From NCBI RefSeq assembly GCF_000712975.1, contig NZ_JHQL01000002.1, positions 124,001 to 188,000 of the forward strand: 64,000 nucleotides of DNA, written 5' to 3'. The number at the start of each line of letters is the position of its first letter. The stretch's first letter is position 1. The notes beneath the pieces are model-generated. The model was not told where the DNA came from and made no database searches. It was given only the letters and a program-made list of their open reading frames with translations. Positions 38,677 to 46,455 of this stretch are shown piece by piece. Origin of the DNA: Vreelandella neptunia (GTDB taxonomy: Bacteria; Pseudomonadota; Gammaproteobacteria; Pseudomonadales; Halomonadaceae). The translations under genes were made by a program, and so were the position numbers.

Positions 38677-39273
38677 TTAAGGCTCGCAGGTGGCTCGCTC
38701 AGCATGAGCGGGCAGCTGCGGGCAAACGGCTGCTAACGAATGTCCGCTCGCTTGCCAGCCATCCACCCCCTTTGGGTACCAATAGAGCTCTTCATAGCCC
38801 ATTGCCTCGGCGCGCCGTGCAGCGTTCCAGGAAAGCCAGCAGTCAGCACGGCAGAAAAACACCAGCGGCGCGGCTTCAGCGCGCTCACGCTGTGCATCTA
38901 GCGTTGTCTTAAAATAATCATGCCACTCCTCTTCCAAACTAGCCGCGCCCACATTAGGCAGCCAAATACTCCCTGGGATCGTTAAATGCGCACTATCCTG
39001 CAGAAAAAGGCCGTTATGCCAAGGCAGCGCATAGACATCCACCAGAATCACTGGCGGCGATTCCAGCAGCGCTTGAAAAGCATGGTCATCTAACGTGGTC
39101 ACCCCTGGTAGCGGTGCGGTTACGGGCGCTTTGAAAGGCGGCAAGCGGTAGCCTTCTTGGTTAAATGCCGCTGAGGGCGCTTCAGCGTGTGCCGCTCCAC
39201 TGAATACACCCGCTGCCCACGCCACACAGAGCATATAGCGGCGCACAGAGTGCGCCGGAGATTGCGTCAACAT
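38677..39273 (-). CDS. PQQ-dependent catabolism-associated CXXCW-family rhodanese-like protein
   Basis: The 198-residue exported protein (signal LCVAWAAGVFSGAAHAEAP) has a rhodanese-like fold. Family motifs are VILVDVYALPWHN and the cysteine motif CRADCWLSWNAARRAEAMGY (start at about residue 140); the family is named CXXCW, although here three residues lie between the cysteines. Homologues sit beside quinoprotein alcohol dehydrogenases, and their function is not established. I use ATG 39273, 7 bases after the pentapeptide gene stop; the frame is open to 39357. The leftward unit exaA-pentapeptide-CXXCW converges on pqqE. Confidence 0.85.
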   Translation of the reverse strand: MLTQSPAHSVRRYMLCVAWAAGVFSGAAHAEAPSAAFNQEGYRLPPFKAPVTAPLPGVTTLDDHAFQALLESPPVILVDVYALPWHNGLFLQDSAHLTIPGSIWLPNVGAASLEEEWHDYFKTTLDAQRERAEAAPLVFFCRADCWLSWNAARRAEAMGYEELYWYPKGVDGWQASGHSLAAVCPQLPAHAERATCEP

Positions 39274-39280
39274 GGTGACC

Positions 39281-39967
39281 TTACTCCCAATCAAACGGGC
39301 AGGCGGTACAGCCCTCCATTTGGGCCATTTGGAAGTTTCCGTAGTGGATGCGTGCACCGGTCATATCCGCATCATTGAGGCGCGCGATGTTCATTTTGGC
39401 TTCTTGCAGATTAGCATCGCGCAAATCCGCTCCAATCAGGTTGACCTTATTCATCCAGGCCATTTCCAGGTTGCTGCCCATCAGCGTCGCTCCCTGCATG
39501 CTAGCTCCAGAAAGCCGGGCAAACTCCAGGTTAGCGCCAGTCAAATCAGCATGGTCAAACGTTGCGCCCTGGGCATAGATACTCCAGCTATCCAACCCGA
39601 CCAAACTGGCATGGGAAAGATCAGCACCGCGTAAATGAGTGCTAGGCATACGCGCGCGATTGAGGTTGGCATAGCGCAACGATGCGCCTTCAAAATCAAC
39701 GCTGCGTAGGTTGCTGTGGCGGAAATCAGCGCCTTCTAGGTTACTGCCCGCAAAGTTAGCGCCCTGTAGGTCAAGGTTAGAAAAGTCGCCGCCCGATAAA
39801 TCCATATTGGCGCACTGAGCACCTGGGACCAGCTCACAGCCGTTATGTACTGGCGGTTGATACTCTTCAACATAATCGTCGGCAACAACACTGCCTATCG
39901 CGCTCAGACAGAGAAAAATCGCCGTTGCTTGGCGGCTTAATATAGGTAGAGCATTACGCGTTATCAT
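39281..39967 (-). CDS. Exported pentapeptide-repeat protein of the alcohol-oxidation locus
   Basis: The 228-residue protein has a signal peptide (hydrophobic ATAIFLCLSAIGSVVA) and then about 160 residues of A(D/N)LXX pentapeptide repeats (for example GANFAGSNLEGADFRHSNL). These form a right-handed four-sided beta-helix. Single cysteines flank the helix (NGCELVPGAQC at the start, GCTACPFDWE at the end), likely caps closed by disulfides in the periplasm. ATG 39967 has GGAGAG upstream; ATG 39982 is too close to it. It lies between exaA and the CXXCW gene on the same strand. The function is unknown; a scaffold or carrier for the dehydrogenase or PQQ is speculation. Confidence 0.85.
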   Translation of the reverse strand: MITRNALPILSRQATAIFLCLSAIGSVVADDYVEEYQPPVHNGCELVPGAQCANMDLSGGDFSNLDLQGANFAGSNLEGADFRHSNLRSVDFEGASLRYANLNRARMPSTHLRGADLSHASLVGLDSWSIYAQGATFDHADLTGANLEFARLSGASMQGATLMGSNLEMAWMNKVNLIGADLRDANLQEAKMNIARLNDADMTGARIHYGNFQMAQMEGCTACPFDWE

Positions 39968-40039
39968 TATTGTTCTCTCCATTACCGTTAATGTTATTCA
40001 AAAAAGGGCGGCAAAGGCCGCCCAAGAGGTGTCAATAAC

Positions 40040-41941
40040 TTAACGATTAGCCAGATCTTGAACGAAAGATGGCAGCTTGAAGACCCAGAACGAACCACCC
40101 TGAGCAATCGGCCGCGTCAGTTCAGCCATATCACCACCCCAGAGAGGAACCGCGCCGCCATAACCGGCGGTAACACCAATGTACTGTTCACCATCCATTT
40201 CCCAAGTTACCGGTGGTGAAATGATGCCGGTGCCTACCTGGAACTTCCAAAGCTCTTCACCGGTTTCAGCGTGGAAGGCTTTGAAGTAGCCATCACCTGT
40301 GCCGGTAAACACCAAATCACCGTGGGTCGCTAGCACGCCTGCCCATAGCGGCATGGGTTCTTTATGCTCCCAAGCGTACTCGCCAGTCACCGGATCAACA
40401 GCGCGCAGAATACCGACGTGGTCGTCGTACATACGCTTAATGCGGAAGCCCATACCTAAGTAGGCCGCGCCTTCCACGTACTCAACTTCCTCAGTCCAGT
40501 AATCTTCTTTCCAGTGGTTACCCGGCACATAGAACAGCCCTGTATCTTCGCTATAAGCCATCGGGTTCCAGTTTTTACCACCCAAGAATGGCGGTGAAAC
40601 TTCGACTGGTTCAGAGCGTGTTTGTCCCTCTTCCAAACGCGGTGGTCGCTGGCCTTCAGCCTCAACGGGACGGCCGGTTTCCAGGTCAATGTGGGTGGCC
40701 CAGGTAATGTTATCGACAAACGGGAAGGCGTTGATAAGCTCGCCGTTGGTCCGATCAGTGACATAGAAGAAGCCATTACGGTCAGCGTGAGCACCTGCAT
40801 TCACCGTTTGGCCATTCTCATCTTCGTACTCGAACAAGACGATTTCGTTATTACCCGAGAAGTCCCAGGTGTCGTTGGGCGTGTGCTGATAGAACCACTT
40901 CACTTCGCCGGTCGAAGGGTCAATACCCAGCTGACCCGAAGTATAGAGGCTGTCGTAGTCAGACGGGTCACCATCTTCTGAAGTACGTGCCCAACCGTTC
41001 CAGGGAGCGGGGTTACCGGCGCCAATGATGATAGTATTGGTGTCAGGGTCGAAACTGGCGCTCTGCCATGGTGCGCCACCACCTTGGCTCCAGGCTTGTA
41101 CTTTGCCGGTTTCGCTATCGGGGTCATCGGGCCAGGAAGGCGCGTTGGCATCACCTGTCGGAGTGCTCTCTTCACCGTTCAAACGTCCCATGTGGCCTTC
41201 AACAAAGGGCCGCATCCAAATCTCTTCGCCGGTTTCCGGATCGCGGGCATACAGCTTACCCACAATGCCAAACTCATCCCCCGAAGAGCCATGAATCAGC
41301 AACACGCGACCTGTTTCGCTATCTTCTACAATCGTTGGCGCACCGGTCATGGTGTAGCCCGCACGGTGGTCACCAAAGCGTTCGCGCCACACCACGTCAC
41401 CGGTATCTTTATTCAGCGCCACGATGCCAGCATCCAACGTACCGAAGAATACTTTATCACCATAGATGGCCGCACCGCGGTTCACCACGTCACAGCAGGG
41501 GCGAATATCGCTGGGCAGGCGATGATTGTAAGACCACAACCGCTGGCCGGTACGCGCATCTATGGCAAAAATACGTGAGTAGGAGCCGGTGACATAAATA
41601 ACGCCTTCATGGATCAGGGCCTGAGACTCTTGGCCACGCTGCATTTCATCGCCAAACGAGTGAGACCACGCAGGGGTCAGCATCTCGACATTATCTGCGT
41701 TAATTTGATTAAGCGGGCTATAGCGCTGTGCTTTCACGCCCATACCATACATCAACACCGTTTCAGTGTTGTTATGGTCGTTGAGAATATCGTCCCAGGT
41801 CACCTCGCTGGCGTGGGCTGTCATCGCAACACCCCCAACGCCTAAGGCAGAGGCGTAAGCAACGGCGGCGGTGAGTGTACGCAGGCGAAAGGGCCACGAA
41901 ATTTTGCGGACTGACGTGTTGTTATTGATAGCGTATGTCAT
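40040..41941 (-). CDS. exaA: PQQ-dependent (quinoprotein) alcohol dehydrogenase, ExaA/PedE type
   Basis: The 633-residue periplasmic enzyme has a Sec signal (cleavage near TAHASEVTW), eight propeller-blade tryptophan-docking motifs (AxDxxTGxxLW, for example AIDARTGQRLWSY) and the vicinal disulfide Cys149-Cys150 over PQQ (RPCCD). The catalytic Asp360 is in NDTWDFSGNNE. The residue two positions later is Ser362, where lanthanide enzymes (XoxF, PedH) have Asp, so a calcium enzyme is predicted. It oxidises ethanol or other primary alcohols and passes electrons to a cytochrome c, here probably PedF, encoded divergently. The start ATG 41941 is preferred over 41992 by signal-peptide length. Confidence 0.92.
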   Translation of the reverse strand: MTYAINNNTSVRKISWPFRLRTLTAAVAYASALGVGGVAMTAHASEVTWDDILNDHNNTETVLMYGMGVKAQRYSPLNQINADNVEMLTPAWSHSFGDEMQRGQESQALIHEGVIYVTGSYSRIFAIDARTGQRLWSYNHRLPSDIRPCCDVVNRGAAIYGDKVFFGTLDAGIVALNKDTGDVVWRERFGDHRAGYTMTGAPTIVEDSETGRVLLIHGSSGDEFGIVGKLYARDPETGEEIWMRPFVEGHMGRLNGEESTPTGDANAPSWPDDPDSETGKVQAWSQGGGAPWQSASFDPDTNTIIIGAGNPAPWNGWARTSEDGDPSDYDSLYTSGQLGIDPSTGEVKWFYQHTPNDTWDFSGNNEIVLFEYEDENGQTVNAGAHADRNGFFYVTDRTNGELINAFPFVDNITWATHIDLETGRPVEAEGQRPPRLEEGQTRSEPVEVSPPFLGGKNWNPMAYSEDTGLFYVPGNHWKEDYWTEEVEYVEGAAYLGMGFRIKRMYDDHVGILRAVDPVTGEYAWEHKEPMPLWAGVLATHGDLVFTGTGDGYFKAFHAETGEELWKFQVGTGIISPPVTWEMDGEQYIGVTAGYGGAVPLWGGDMAELTRPIAQGGSFWVFKLPSFVQDLANR

Positions 41942-42019
41942 GGGTTTTCCATCCGAGTAATGATCACAATGCAATGGCTGCAAAGCGGCCAAGCTGCTGC
42001 TTGCGTGGTGCCAGCAAGA

Positions 42020-42034
42020 CTAAGCTCAGCTTAG
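42020..42034. promoter_or_regulatory. 15-bp palindrome in the exaA-pedF divergent promoter region
   Basis: CTAAGCTCAGCTTAG is a perfect palindrome with 7-base arms around one base. It lies 79 bases upstream of the exaA start in the 260-base divergent region, a suitable place for a dimeric regulator such as the LuxR-type protein encoded at 51484-52155. Confidence 0.5.
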
Positions 42035-42090
42035 AAGCTCGGATAACAAACCAACCTACCCCTCCAGTCGCGTTCTCATCCTGATTTAGC

Positions 42091-42103
42091 ACTACTTCCA
42101 AAG
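42091..42103 (+). promoter_or_regulatory. Second copy of the pqqA-upstream motif
   Basis: ACTACTTCCAAAG differs at one base from the element at 34934-34946 before pqqA. It lies 100 bases before pedF and overlaps the start of a strong ribosome-binding sequence. Confidence 0.45.
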
Positions 42104-42116
42104 GAGGAGCCCAGCG

Positions 42117-42134
42117 ATGCCTAAGGTGCTATAG
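42117..42134 (+). other. Five-codon minicistron (MPKVL) with strong ribosome site before pedF
   Basis: AGGAGGAG (42102-42109) stands 7-9 bases ahead of ATG CCT AAG GTG CTA TAG. Such a near-perfect ribosome site on a five-codon frame suggests a leader peptide, or ribosome loading that affects the pedF message 68 bases further on. The stretch CCTAAGGTGCT recurs at 46408-46418 before ercA, so it may instead be a DNA site. Confidence 0.4.
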
Positions 42135-42202
42135 GTTCGGAAAGCCTGCCTGCCTATGCTCACTCCAGTGACGATAATTTGATCCCCTGAGGAGCATTTC
42201 CC

Positions 42203-42706
42203 ATGACCATTACAAAAACCATTACAAAAACCGCCCTTAAAAAAACCGTCTTAGCAAAAACGCACTTACGCCTCAGCAGTCAAGTGGGCGCTATCGCCCT
42301 TGCGGCGCTACTGGCGTCACCACTGGCTTGGTCTCACGGCAGCGTGACTCCTCAAGCCGTTGACATTAAAGACCTCGAACGCTTGGGCGACGATTGGCGG
42401 GAAGAGAACCCCTACCGTGACCACCCCCAGCAAGAGCTAGCCATCGATATTGGTGCCCGCGCTTACAACAGCAACTGCGCCGCTTGCCATGGGCTAGAGG
42501 CAAAATCCGGCGGCATCGCCCCGGACCTGCGCGAGTTGGAGAACGGCGCATGGGGCGATGAGTGGTTCAAAGAGCTGGTCACCAATGGTGCCGAGCGCAA
42601 CGGCCGTGTGCTAATGCCGCGTATGTCTGACTACGTTAGCCAAGAAGGATTGTGGGCCATTCGTACGTGGCTGGAGACGGTCAGTATGGAAACTACCGGA
42701 CAATAA
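42203..42706 (+). CDS. pedF: Cytochrome c-550 PedF, electron acceptor of the quinoprotein dehydrogenase
   Basis: The 167-residue periplasmic monoheme cytochrome has heme motif CAACH at 92-96 and a probable Met ligand in VLMPRMSDY. The family segments SHGSVTPQAVDIKDLERLG and GLEAKSGGIAPDLREL match PedF. The signal peptide core is GAIALAALLASPLAWSHG. The N-terminus has an unusual Thr/Lys extension (about residues 2-20) made by a duplicated 12-bp DNA unit (42209-42232). GGAG precedes the ATG. It is divergent from exaA and heads a run with the SoxYZ-like and metallohydrolase genes. Confidence 0.92.
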   Translation: MTITKTITKTALKKTVLAKTHLRLSSQVGAIALAALLASPLAWSHGSVTPQAVDIKDLERLGDDWREENPYRDHPQQELAIDIGARAYNSNCAACHGLEAKSGGIAPDLRELENGAWGDEWFKELVTNGAERNGRVLMPRMSDYVSQEGLWAIRTWLETVSMETTGQ

Positions 42707-42726
42707 CCCTCACGCTGGGAGGCACC

Positions 42727-43542
42727 ATGGCAACCCTATCCCCCCTAATCACGTTACAACGGTTTGCCGCGTTTCTTGCTGCGCTTAGTTGGTTAGTCGT
42801 TATGTTGCCGCCCAGCGCGCTGGCTACCGAGAATACGGCTGAAAAGGACCCGCTGAACTCCTTTATGTGGCCTGTCTACCGCGAGCGCTTTCTAGGCGAC
42901 GCCCCCGTGGTGTTTGACGAGCGAGTCATCGTGAACGCACCAGGGTTCGCTGAAGACTCAGGACAAGTACCCATTGAGCTAGACGCCAGCGCCTTAGAAG
43001 CCAGCGGCGAGCCAATCACTGACATTATTGCCTGGGTGGATCTCAACCCGATTCCCCGCCTGTTCCGCTACTCCCCGATGAGCCACGGCTTAGCCAAGCT
43101 ATCGTTAAATATCCGCTTGGAACAAGCCTCCGCGGTGCGCGTCGCGGTGAAGCAGGGAGACACTTGGCATGTGGGCGGCACCTATATTGAAGCGGAAGGC
43201 GGCGGCTGCACCACCCCCGGCATTGCCAGCGCAGACACCGACTGGGAAAACACCTTCGGCGAGCTGCAGGGGCGGTTGTTTGCTAATGAGGGCGAACAGC
43301 GACTGCGGGTGCGTCTTTCCCATCCTATGGACAGCGGCTTGATTCCCAGCCAACCAGCCTTTTATGTGCAGTCGTTTGAACTGTTGGATCAGCAGGGCGA
43401 GCAAGTGGCCGCCCTGGATATCGACGCCTCGGTAAGCGCTAATCCCACCTTAGGGCTGCATATGCGCCCCTCGCCGGGCGGCTATGTGATTGGTGCGCGG
43501 GATAACAACGGCAATCGTTTTTCCATTGGCCTGCAGCCATGA
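42727..43542 (+). CDS. Quinoprotein dehydrogenase-associated SoxYZ-like carrier
   Basis: The 271-residue exported protein is a fusion resembling SoxY followed by SoxZ. The SoxY-like half has a cysteine in AEGGGCTTPG (near residue 159) at the place of the SoxY carrier arm. The SoxZ-like half includes RLSHPMDSGLIPSQPAFYVQ. In sulfur oxidisers SoxYZ carries substrate on that cysteine. Here members of this family sit beside PQQ enzymes, and their cargo is unknown. GGGAGG before ATG 42727 decides the start. It overlaps the next gene by 4 bases, so carrier and metallohydrolase are coupled. Confidence 0.88.
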   Translation: MATLSPLITLQRFAAFLAALSWLVVMLPPSALATENTAEKDPLNSFMWPVYRERFLGDAPVVFDERVIVNAPGFAEDSGQVPIELDASALEASGEPITDIIAWVDLNPIPRLFRYSPMSHGLAKLSLNIRLEQASAVRVAVKQGDTWHVGGTYIEAEGGGCTTPGIASADTDWENTFGELQGRLFANEGEQRLRVRLSHPMDSGLIPSQPAFYVQSFELLDQQGEQVAALDIDASVSANPTLGLHMRPSPGGYVIGARDNNGNRFSIGLQP

Positions 43543-44483
43543 AAGCGCCCTTCTTAACTAGCCTAGCGGCACTGCTAGCCCCACCGCTGTTGGCTAGCGA
43601 ACCGGTAATGTTCTGCGAACGTCCGCTAGTGGCGCAGCTGGTCGCGGAAAACACCTGGATAGTGGAAGGCGTAAAAGAAGAGCTTTCTACCAGCAACTGT
43701 GGCCATATTGGCAACCAGGCGTTTATTGCTACGCCCAACGGCGTCATTCTCATCGACAGCGGCAGCAGCCCACACTTTGGCGAGTCACTCAAAACGCTGA
43801 TTGCTCAGCACACCTCCAACCCCGTCCGCTGGGTGTTGAATACCCACCACCACCCCGACCACTTTTTTGGCAATACCGCCTTTGACAAGGCGCAGCACCT
43901 CACTCTGGCCACGACCCGCGACCTGATGACTCGCGACACAGACGCGCTGATCGACAACGTCGAGCGGCTGACCGGGCGCAGCTTGGAACGCTCGTCTGTT
44001 GCCCTACCCGAGGTGATTGAGGCCGGTGATATAACGCTGGGCAGCTATCCACTCACCCTATATGCCATGAGCGGCCATAGCGGTGGAGACTTGGTGATTA
44101 TGGATCACACCACCGGCGTGCTGTTTATGGGCGACATGGGCTTCTACCAACGCGCTGCCGCTACCGCTCACACCCCAGGCCTTCAACAGTGGCAAGAAGA
44201 ACTACACGACCTGCGCACGCTCAACGCCACCATTGCCGTGCCCGGCCATGGCCCCAGCGCACCGTCCGCAACAATCATTGACCAAACCATTGATTACCTT
44301 GAATGGCTAGACCAGCGCCTCAGTGACGTGGCTAGCGAAGGGTTGGGTGCCAATCACGCCTTGGCTGTTGAACTACCTGACACGTTTAGCACCATCGCAC
44401 TCGCCGAATACGAGTTTACCCGCAGCGTGATGCAACTTTACCCACGCTATGAAGCACGATTGCTGTGGGGCGCCCCACAATAA
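43539..44483 (+). CDS. Quinoprotein relay system zinc metallohydrolase
   Basis: The 314-residue metallo-beta-lactamase-fold protein has a signal peptide (LTSLAALLAPPLLAS). Its zinc motif is THHHPDHFFGN (HxHxDH at 103-108), followed by further ligands in MSGHSGGD, FMGDMGF and VPGHGPS. It resembles SoxH and belongs to the type called quinoprotein relay system zinc metallohydrolase 1, always near PQQ dehydrogenases and SoxYZ-like carriers. Its substrate is not known; hydrolysis of a carrier-bound thioester-like adduct is a reasonable guess. The ATG overlaps the carrier gene stop. Confidence 0.88.
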   Translation: MKAPFLTSLAALLAPPLLASEPVMFCERPLVAQLVAENTWIVEGVKEELSTSNCGHIGNQAFIATPNGVILIDSGSSPHFGESLKTLIAQHTSNPVRWVLNTHHHPDHFFGNTAFDKAQHLTLATTRDLMTRDTDALIDNVERLTGRSLERSSVALPEVIEAGDITLGSYPLTLYAMSGHSGGDLVIMDHTTGVLFMGDMGFYQRAAATAHTPGLQQWQEELHDLRTLNATIAVPGHGPSAPSATIIDQTIDYLEWLDQRLSDVASEGLGANHALAVELPDTFSTIALAEYEFTRSVMQLYPRYEARLLWGAPQ

Positions 44484-44494
44484 GGAGCATGCCT

Positions 44495-46318
44495 ATGCTG
44501 CTTACCCTGGCAGAGGCTGCCGAGCCCTGCGACACCCTGAGCGAACTGCACAGCGACGCCCAGACGGTTTACTGGCTGTCTCGCTGCCCGCAAACGGGCG
44601 ACATGCAGCTTTGGCAGTGGCGAGCTAACAGCAATGAGCCGCCGCACTGTGTTATAGAAGAGGCTGTGAGTAGCCGCGTGAACCAGTACGGTGGTGGCAG
44701 CTACACGCCACTGCTAGGGGGCGTCGTATGGGTGCGTCAGCACGACCAAGCCATCATGCAGCTCGGCTGCCACGGTACAAGCTACTGCTGGCAACAGCGC
44801 CCGCAAACCGCCTACGGTGGGCTGTGCGCCGACCCTAAGCGCCAGCGTGTATTAGCGGTTGAGGAAGATGCCCACGGTCAGCGGCTGGTCGCCGTCACTG
44901 ATAGCGATCGGCAGGTATTGGCAGAAGGTGCCGACTTCTACGGCGCGCCGATAATAAGCGATGATGGTAACTATCTAGCGTGGGTGAGCTGGTCACTGCC
45001 TTATATGCCGTGGCAGCGTAGTCAGTTGCACTTCGCAAACATCGCAGCCGACGGTACGCTTCAAGCCTTTGAAAGCTGGGACTTCGGCGCAGCGATTAGT
45101 CAGCCACAGTTTGGCCCGCACAACGCGTTGATCTGCATGAGCGATCATGATGGCTGGTGGCAACCCTGGCAGGTTAATCTGGCCTCCCCCATGTGCCTAA
45201 GCAGCGCCCCTGTTGATCACGTCACCACGCCATGGCAGCTCGGTGAGCGCCAGCACGCTTGGCGATACAATCGGCAGGTTTACTGCCAACTGCACCAGGG
45301 TGCAGCGCAGCTATACCGCCGTACCGGCAAGCAGGTGGAAGCACTGCTACCCGACCCCGGCCGCGTGGCAAGCATCACGCTGGCACAACACGGCGATTAC
45401 GCCATCGTGCAAAGCGCCACCAGCGGCGCCCAGCTTATACGGTTCAACGAAAATGGCTCACGCAGATACTTAGTGGGTAACATCGTGGGTAACGCAAACT
45501 CAGTGGGTAACGCACACTCAGTGGATAGCGCAAACTCAACGGGTAGCGTAATCGCAAAAGCACCTGCCACCGCCCAGTGGCTTGAAGCGCCGGTTGGTAA
45601 TAAAGGCGAAACGGTTCACGGCTTTTTCTACTCAGCCTCAGCTAGCCCCGCTGTACCGCTGATTGTGCGCGTTCACGGCGGACCAACCGCCGCCACCTAC
45701 CCCATCTACGATCCGCTGGTGGCCTATTGGCAGCAGCAGGGCTTTCACGTTTTAGATATCAACCCCCGTGGAAGCGGCAATTTTGGTCGCCGCTACCGTG
45801 AATGTTTAGCCGGCCAGTGGGGCGTCAGCGATACCGAGGATGTGATTGCACTGGTAAACGCCGTTTGCGCACGCTTTGCGATTGACACAGCGCGCTGCTT
45901 TATTCGCGGCCAAAGCGCGGGCGGCTTTACTGCCCTCAATGCCCTAGCGGCCACACCGCTATTTGCTGCGGCCACCAGCCTGTACGGGGTCACCAATGCG
46001 CTCACCCTAGCGGCACAAACCCACCGCTTTGAGTCCGGCTATCTGGGCTGGCTAATCGGCGATGACGCCCTGCTAGCTCAGCGCAGCCCTGCCTATAAGA
46101 TTAGCCTGTGCACAAGACCTATTCAGGCGCTGTTTATTCAGGGTGGTAAAGACGCCGTAGTAGTACCGGAGCAGACACACGCCATGGCGCGACATATTGA
46201 GCAGCATGGTGGCGAAGCGCAAACGCTGCTGTTTGATAACGAACGCCACGGCATTCGCCATCCTAGCGCTCGCCAAACCATGCTGGCCCGCGAGCTGGCC
46301 TTTTATCAGCATTTTTAA
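44495..46318 (+). CDS. pqqH: S9-family prolyl oligopeptidase-like peptidase, PqqH type
   Basis: The 607-residue protein has an N-terminal beta-propeller region and a C-terminal alpha/beta hydrolase. The nucleophile serine is in FIRGQSAGGFTALN (GQSAGG), the oxyanion region is in VRVHGGPTAATYP, the aspartate probably in GGKDAVVVPEQ and the histidine in NERHGIRH. The Pseudomonas pqq locus contains a similar gene, pqqH, whose role in PQQ maturation is unproven. AAGGAG fits ATG 44495 (7 bases); the ATG six bases earlier lies too close. Residues about 325-355 are a VGNANS-type repeat absent from the conserved fold. Confidence 0.85.
   Translation: MLLTLAEAAEPCDTLSELHSDAQTVYWLSRCPQTGDMQLWQWRANSNEPPHCVIEEAVSSRVNQYGGGSYTPLLGGVVWVRQHDQAIMQLGCHGTSYCWQQRPQTAYGGLCADPKRQRVLAVEEDAHGQRLVAVTDSDRQVLAEGADFYGAPIISDDGNYLAWVSWSLPYMPWQRSQLHFANIAADGTLQAFESWDFGAAISQPQFGPHNALICMSDHDGWWQPWQVNLASPMCLSSAPVDHVTTPWQLGERQHAWRYNRQVYCQLHQGAAQLYRRTGKQVEALLPDPGRVASITLAQHGDYAIVQSATSGAQLIRFNENGSRRYLVGNIVGNANSVGNAHSVDSANSTGSVIAKAPATAQWLEAPVGNKGETVHGFFYSASASPAVPLIVRVHGGPTAATYPIYDPLVAYWQQQGFHVLDINPRGSGNFGRRYRECLAGQWGVSDTEDVIALVNAVCARFAIDTARCFIRGQSAGGFTALNALAATPLFAAATSLYGVTNALTLAAQTHRFESGYLGWLIGDDALLAQRSPAYKISLCTRPIQALFIQGGKDAVVVPEQTHAMARHIEQHGGEAQTLLFDNERHGIRHPSARQTMLARELAFYQHF
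45473..45556 (+). repeat. 18-bp in-frame tandem repeat inside pqqH
   Basis: After a partial unit at 45473, 18-bp units begin at 45485, 45503, 45521 and 45539 (GTGGGTAACGCAAACTCA and variants). They encode VGNANS, VGNAHS, VDSANS and TGSVIA, a flexible linker before the hydrolase domain. Confidence 0.9.
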
Positions 46319-46455
46319 TTACGTTTTCAACAGCATTTCTAATCGCACGTACATCAACAGCGTGCCTTATACCCCGCGACAGCACCAAGGTCGTAGCGCA
46401 ACAACCCCCTAAGGTGCTTAAGATAATGGTTAATAACTATAAACGAGACCGCCCC

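Noticed and set aside
41068..41592. 174-codon open frame antisense to exaA
   Set aside because: The opposing gene has clear catalytic motifs; this frame is rich in Arg, His and Ser without domain features.
40040..41941. Dehydrogenase considered as lanthanide XoxF
   Set aside because: The second lanthanide-binding Asp is replaced by Ser, and PedF plus ErcA/ErcS context fits ExaA.
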